From contig NZ_CP071247.1 of assembly GCF_017301335.1 (NCBI RefSeq), positions 2,232,001-2,296,000 on the forward strand: a DNA stretch of 64,000 bases. Reading direction: 5' to 3'. The notes under the pieces are model-generated. The model saw nothing but the letters and a program-made list of their open reading frames with translations. It had not been told where the DNA came from and did not search any database. Source of the DNA: Marinobacter salinisoli (GTDB taxonomy: Bacteria; Pseudomonadota; Gammaproteobacteria; Pseudomonadales; Oleiphilaceae). Position numbers and translations under genes: made by a program. Shown here in pieces: positions 58,918 through 64,000 of this stretch (position 1 is its first letter; every line of letters starts with the position of its first letter).

Positions 58918-58946
58918 TTTACTGACCCGTGGAGCCACTTTATAAT
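58918..58946 (+). promoter_or_regulatory. Sigma-70 promoter of guaB-guaA
   Basis: -10 TATAAT (58941-58946) is a perfect consensus; -35 TTTACT (58918-58923) matches four of six at a spacing of 17. Transcription would start near 58953, about 80 bases before the guaB start codon. Confidence 0.7.
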
Positions 58947-58957
58947 AGCTCGATTAA

Positions 58958-60496
<1,539 letters not shown>

Positions 60497-60558
60497 TCAA
60501 TGAAACATCCAAGCGCGGCTCACTGAGCCGCGTTGTTCATTCTGTACCCGAGGAATCC

Positions 60559-62136
60559 ATGGCCCAGAACATTCATGAACATCGCATCCTGATTCTCGAT
60601 TTCGGCTCGCAATACACGCAGCTGATTGCGCGCCGCGTTCGGGAAATCGGCGTTTATTGTGAAATCAAGCCGTTCGACATTACCGACGACGAGCTGAACG
60701 ACTTCAACCCGAAAGGGATTATTCTGGCTGGCGGACCGGAATCTGTGACTCAGCTGGGTGGGCCGCGCGCTCCAGAGGGGTTGTTCGAGCGAGGCATTCC
60801 AGTTCTGGGAATCTGCTACGGCATGCAGACCATGGCCGAGCAACTGGGCGGGCGAGTGGCAAGTTCTGAGAAGCGCGAGTTCGGTTATGCGCAGGTTAAG
60901 GTGCGTGCCGAAGGACCGTTGCTGAAGGATATCAAGGATCATCTCGACGCCAATGGCACCTCGCTGCTAGATGTCTGGATGAGCCATGGCGACAAAGTGG
61001 TCAGCATGCCGGAAGGCTTTGAGTTGCTGGCCGCCACAGAAAGTGCGCCGATTGCAGCCATGCAGGACGTCAGCCGACACCTCTATGGCGTGCAGTTCCA
61101 CCCGGAAGTCACGCATACGCTCCAGGGTAAGCGGATTCTGGAGCACTTTGCGCTCAATATCTGCAAGTGCGAAGTGCTGTGGACGCCGGCCAAGATTGTT
61201 GAAGATGCGGTCGAAAAAATTCGCGAACAGGTGGGTTCCGACAAGGTTTTGCTGGGATTGTCCGGTGGCGTGGATTCCTCGGTAACCGCGGCCCTGCTGC
61301 ACAAGGCGATTGGTGACCAGCTCACCTGCGTCTTCGTCGACAACGGCCTGCTGCGTCTCAATGAGGGCGAGCAGGTGATGGACATGTTCTCCCGCAATAT
61401 GGGGGTCAAGGTGATCAAGGCAGAGGCCGAGGACCTGTTCCTGTCCAAGCTGAAGGGTGTGTCTGATCCTGAAGATAAGCGCAAGGTCATCGGCAACACC
61501 TTCATCGATGTGTTCGACGACGAAGCGGCGCGGATCACGGACGTGGATTGGCTGGCTCAGGGCACCATCTACCCGGATGTGATCGAATCTGCCGCTTCGA
61601 AAACCGGCAAGGCTCATGTGATCAAATCGCATCACAATGTGGGTGGTCTGCCCGAGACCATGAAACTCAAGCTGGTTGAGCCGCTGCGTGAGCTGTTCAA
61701 GGATGAGGTGCGCAAGATTGGTCTGGAGCTGGGCCTGCCGTATGACATGGTCTACCGTCATCCGTTCCCGGGGCCCGGGCTGGGTGTTCGGATTCTGGGC
61801 GAGGTGAAGAAAGAGTACGCCGATATTCTTCGCCGGGCTGATGCGATCTTCCTTGAAGAACTGCACCGGGCCGATCTTTACCACAAGACCAGTCAGGCTT
61901 TTGCGGTTTTCCTGCCGGTGAAGTCTGTCGGTGTTGTCGGTGATGCACGGCGATACGAATACGTTATTGCACTGCGGGCCGTGGAAACCATTGATTTCAT
62001 GACCGCCCGGTGGGCGCACCTGCCATACGATCTTCTCGAGACCGTTTCCAACCGGATTATCAATGAAATAACGGGCGTTTCCCGCGTCACCTACGACATA
62101 TCCTCCAAGCCGCCTGCCACGATCGAGTGGGAGTAA
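60559..62136 (+). CDS. guaA: GMP synthase (glutamine-hydrolysing) GuaA
   Basis: GuaA aminates XMP to GMP. The 525 residues have an N-terminal class I glutamine amidotransferase (catalytic Cys in LGICYGMQT, His/Glu in [10 protein letters not shown]), an ATP-pyrophosphatase domain with [17 protein letters not shown] (about 231-247) and a C-terminal dimerisation domain ending KPPATIEWE, the family's invariant end. It follows guaB in one transcript and precedes tadA by 10 bases. Confidence 0.98.
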   Translation: MAQNIHEHRILILDFGSQYTQLIARRVREIGVYCEIKPFDITDDELNDFNPKGIILAGGPESVTQLGGPRAPEGLFERGIPVLGICYGMQTMAEQLGGRVASSEKREFGYAQVKVRAEGPLLKDIKDHLDANGTSLLDVWMSHGDKVVSMPEGFELLAATESAPIAAMQDVSRHLYGVQFHPEVTHTLQGKRILEHFALNICKCEVLWTPAKIVEDAVEKIREQVGSDKVLLGLSGGVDSSVTAALLHKAIGDQLTCVFVDNGLLRLNEGEQVMDMFSRNMGVKVIKAEAEDLFLSKLKGVSDPEDKRKVIGNTFIDVFDDEAARITDVDWLAQGTIYPDVIESAASKTGKAHVIKSHHNVGGLPETMKLKLVEPLRELFKDEVRKIGLELGLPYDMVYRHPFPGPGLGVRILGEVKKEYADILRRADAIFLEELHRADLYHKTSQAFAVFLPVKSVGVVGDARRYEYVIALRAVETIDFMTARWAHLPYDLLETVSNRIINEITGVSRVTYDISSKPPATIEWE

Positions 62137-62146
62137 TCAGGCGCCG

Positions 62147-62662
62147 ATGACCTCGTCATCCATCTCATCTGGTGCTGATCAGCGTTGGATGGAGCGCGCC
62201 CTCGAACTGGCTGCCCAGGCGGCCAGCTTCGGGGAAGTTCCTGTTGGTGCCGTGGTGGTGCTTGATGGGCGCGAGATCGGTGCTGGCTTCAACGCACCGA
62301 TCTCCGGGTGCGATCCCACTGCCCACGCTGAAATTCGCGCTCTTCGGGATGCGGCGGCAAGAGTCGGGAATTATCGGCTTTCTGGTGCCACACTGTATGT
62401 AACACTGGAGCCTTGCACCATGTGTGTTGGCGCAGTGGTTCACAGTCGTGTAAGCCGGCTGGTGTACGGTGCTATAGAACCCAAGGCGGGTGCGGTAGAA
62501 TCGACCCGTCGTACACTGGAAGAGCCGCATCTCAACTGGAAGGTGTCGACTGCAGGCGGTGTGCTGCAGCAGCGGTGTAGCCAGATGCTGAGCGATTTTT
62601 TTAGTGCACGGCGCAAGGAAATCCGGCAGAGGCGCAAAAGAACCTCAGGGAAGGAGTGGTAA
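62147..62662 (+). CDS. tadA: tRNA-specific adenosine deaminase TadA
   Basis: TadA converts A34 of tRNA-Arg(ACG) to inosine. Its 171 residues contain the zinc site: HAEI (His and catalytic Glu, about residue 60) and PCTMCVGAV (two Cys, about 90-93). It starts ATG 62147 close after guaA, and an AAGGAG for the next gene lies just before its stop. Confidence 0.95.
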   Translation: MTSSSISSGADQRWMERALELAAQAASFGEVPVGAVVVLDGREIGAGFNAPISGCDPTAHAEIRALRDAAARVGNYRLSGATLYVTLEPCTMCVGAVVHSRVSRLVYGAIEPKAGAVESTRRTLEEPHLNWKVSTAGGVLQQRCSQMLSDFFSARRKEIRQRRKRTSGKEW

Positions 62663-62667
62663 AGCTC

Positions 62668-63660
62668 ATGAAAGTTCTCGTTACCGGCGGTGCCGGATAT
62701 ATCGGAAGCCATGTAGTCAGGCAGCTGGCGCAGGCGGGTCACGACATTGTCGTGTATGACAATTTATCTACCGGATACCGGTGGGCCGTAACCGCGGGCG
62801 AGCTGGTTGTTGGCGATCTCGCGGATGATGCGGCCCTGAACGATTTGTTCGCAGCCCATAAGTTCGAGGCAGTTCTTCACTTCGCGGCCAACATCGTGGT
62901 GCCCGAGTCCGTCGCAAACCCGCTGAAGTACTACAGCAACAATACTCGTAATACACTGAATCTGCTGAAAGCGGTGGAGGCTCATGGGGTTCCCTACATG
63001 GTCTTTTCCTCGACTGCTGCCGTTTACGGTATGCCGGAGCAGACTGTGCTGACCGAAGACTTGCCCCTGGCGCCGATTAACCCCTACGGTGCGTCCAAGA
63101 TGATGAGCGAGCGGATGATTATGGATCTGTCCGCCGCATCCAGTCTGAACTACGTCATCCTGCGCTACTTCAATGTGGCGGGCGCCAATCCGGATGGCTT
63201 GCTCGGACAGGCCACGCCGGAAGCAACCCATCTGATCAAGGTGGCCTGCGAATGCGTCACCGGTCAGCGTGAGGGTATGAATATTTTCGGTACCGATTAC
63301 GATACCCGGGACGGCACCTGCATTCGCGATTACATTCATGTCGAAGACCTGGCCAAGGCACACGTCATGGCGCTGGATTACATGGCCAAAGGTGGTGAAT
63401 CCCAGGTTCTGAACTGCGGATATGGCCGTGGTTTTACCGTGCGCGAAGTCATTGACGTGGTGAAGCAGAAATCCGGCATCAATTTTCCGGTGACCGAGAC
63501 TGAGCGGCGGGCAGGCGACCCGGCGGCGCTGATGGCAGACAACGCCCGAATCAGGGAAGTGCTCGGTTGGTCATCGGATTACGATGATCTCGATACCATC
63601 GTCAGCACCGCGCTGGCGTGGGAAGCCATCTGGCAGAAGAAGAAATCCTCGAATCACTGA
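62668..63660 (+). CDS. galE: UDP-glucose 4-epimerase GalE
   Basis: GalE interconverts UDP-glucose and UDP-galactose, supplying sugars for LPS or capsule. The 330 residues are an extended SDR with VTGGAGYIGSHVVRQL (about 4-19), the Ser in FSSTAAVYG, and the YxxxK pair in NPYGASKMMSE. ATG 62668 is preferred over GTG 62656, which overlaps tadA. It is 50 bases before a UDP-glucose 6-dehydrogenase gene, so a sugar-nucleotide or polysaccharide cluster probably begins here. Confidence 0.92.
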   Translation: MKVLVTGGAGYIGSHVVRQLAQAGHDIVVYDNLSTGYRWAVTAGELVVGDLADDAALNDLFAAHKFEAVLHFAANIVVPESVANPLKYYSNNTRNTLNLLKAVEAHGVPYMVFSSTAAVYGMPEQTVLTEDLPLAPINPYGASKMMSERMIMDLSAASSLNYVILRYFNVAGANPDGLLGQATPEATHLIKVACECVTGQREGMNIFGTDYDTRDGTCIRDYIHVEDLAKAHVMALDYMAKGGESQVLNCGYGRGFTVREVIDVVKQKSGINFPVTETERRAGDPAALMADNARIREVLGWSSDYDDLDTIVSTALAWEAIWQKKKSSNH

Positions 63661-63710
63661 TCCATCGAATGGGTCTGGCTCCTATCAGGGAAGGTTGTAA
63701 GGTTTAACGC

Positions 63711-64000
63711 ATGAAAATTACGATTTTTGGTACGGGATATGTTGGTCTTGTCACCGGTGCTTGTCTTGCCGATGTTGGCCATGAAGTCCTTTGCATGGAT
63801 GTGGATGAGGGCAAAATCGAACGGTTGAAGAACGGTCAGATTCCCATCTACGAGCCCGGGCTTGCGGGTATCGTCAGCCATACGGTCGAGGCCGGCCGTC
63901 TGTCATTCACCACCAATGTCGAAGAGGCCGTTGCCCACGGTGTTCTGCAGTTTATTGCCGTTGGCACCCCGCCAGACGAGGACGGCTCAGCTGATTTGCA
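63711..64000 (+). CDS. ugd: UDP-glucose 6-dehydrogenase (partial, C-terminus beyond window)
   Basis: The first 96 codons are present. The enzyme oxidises UDP-glucose to UDP-glucuronate for capsule, exopolysaccharide or LPS. The N-terminal NAD-binding motif is [20 protein letters not shown], then [19 protein letters not shown] and [15 protein letters not shown], the family pattern. The related GDP-mannose dehydrogenase has a similar start, but this sequence with YEPGL and the nearby galE favours Ugd. AAGG precedes the ATG. The gene runs off the right edge. Confidence 0.9.
   Translation, partial: MKITIFGTGYVGLVTGACLADVGHEVLCMDVDEGKIERLKNGQIPIYEPGLAGIVSHTVEAGRLSFTTNVEEAVAHGVLQFIAVGTPPDEDGSADL

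Overview
This window looks like chromosomal core sequence from a marine gammaproteobacterium close to Marinobacter, or more loosely to the Pseudomonas side of the class. The assignment rests on protein content and on gene order that I recall from Pseudomonas aeruginosa and Escherichia coli, because no database search was possible. Coding density is very high. Almost every reading frame is a recognisable housekeeping gene. I saw no insertion sequence, prophage, CRISPR array, rRNA or tRNA gene, and no broken gene apart from the two cut by the window edges.

Layout. (1) 1-4000: a cbb3 cytochrome oxidase operon, ccoNOQP followed by the maturation gene ccoG (cut by the left edge), with a well-placed FNR/ANR-type promoter. 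(2) 4000-13500: mixed genes, including an alpha/beta hydrolase, a membrane diguanylate cyclase, rlmM, an ABM-fold protein, a TusA-like protein, dsbD, and the run epmC-rhlB-pdxB. (3) 13500-20500: htpX, a small unknown, alaA, the peroxide-stress pair gpx-ospR, the hybrid kinase sagS and an unknown membrane protein. This order resembles P. aeruginosa PA2823-PA2830. (4) 20700-28300: a LysR regulator, then the minus-strand run rluE-nudJ-mnmA-hflD-purB-roxA-GNAT. (5) 28500-34900: cspD, clpS-clpA, infA, bpt, aat and trxB, which put both aminoacyl-protein transferases of the bacterial N-degron pathway beside their adaptor and unfoldase. (6) 35000-38300: a small periplasmic protein, aguA-aguB (agmatine to putrescine) and a MoxR ATPase. 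(7) 38400-50600: a PilZ protein, a Lol exporter with a single permease gene plus lolD, a DUF2062 protein, comEC, and the envelope run exbB-exbD-msbA-lpxK-ycaR-kdsB-ptp-murB, most of whose members overlap by four bases. (8) 50600-64000: proS, an Lrp/AsnC regulator divergent from leuA, a CspA-type gene, prpE, xseA, guaB-guaA-tadA-galE, and the start of a UDP-glucose 6-dehydrogenase gene at the right edge.

The genes cover microaerobic respiration, lipid A/LPS and lipoprotein export, proteolysis, tRNA and rRNA modification, purine and leucine synthesis, and redox or stress control. I did not find a clear undescribed system. The best leads are regulatory or architectural: a MoxR ATPase tied to the agmatine operon without its usual partner genes, a Lol locus with one permease gene where Pseudomonas has two, a PilZ protein with a long helical insert between its two c-di-GMP motifs, a tandem palindrome in front of prpE, an operator-like palindrome in front of gpx-ospR, and three small or medium proteins of unknown function.
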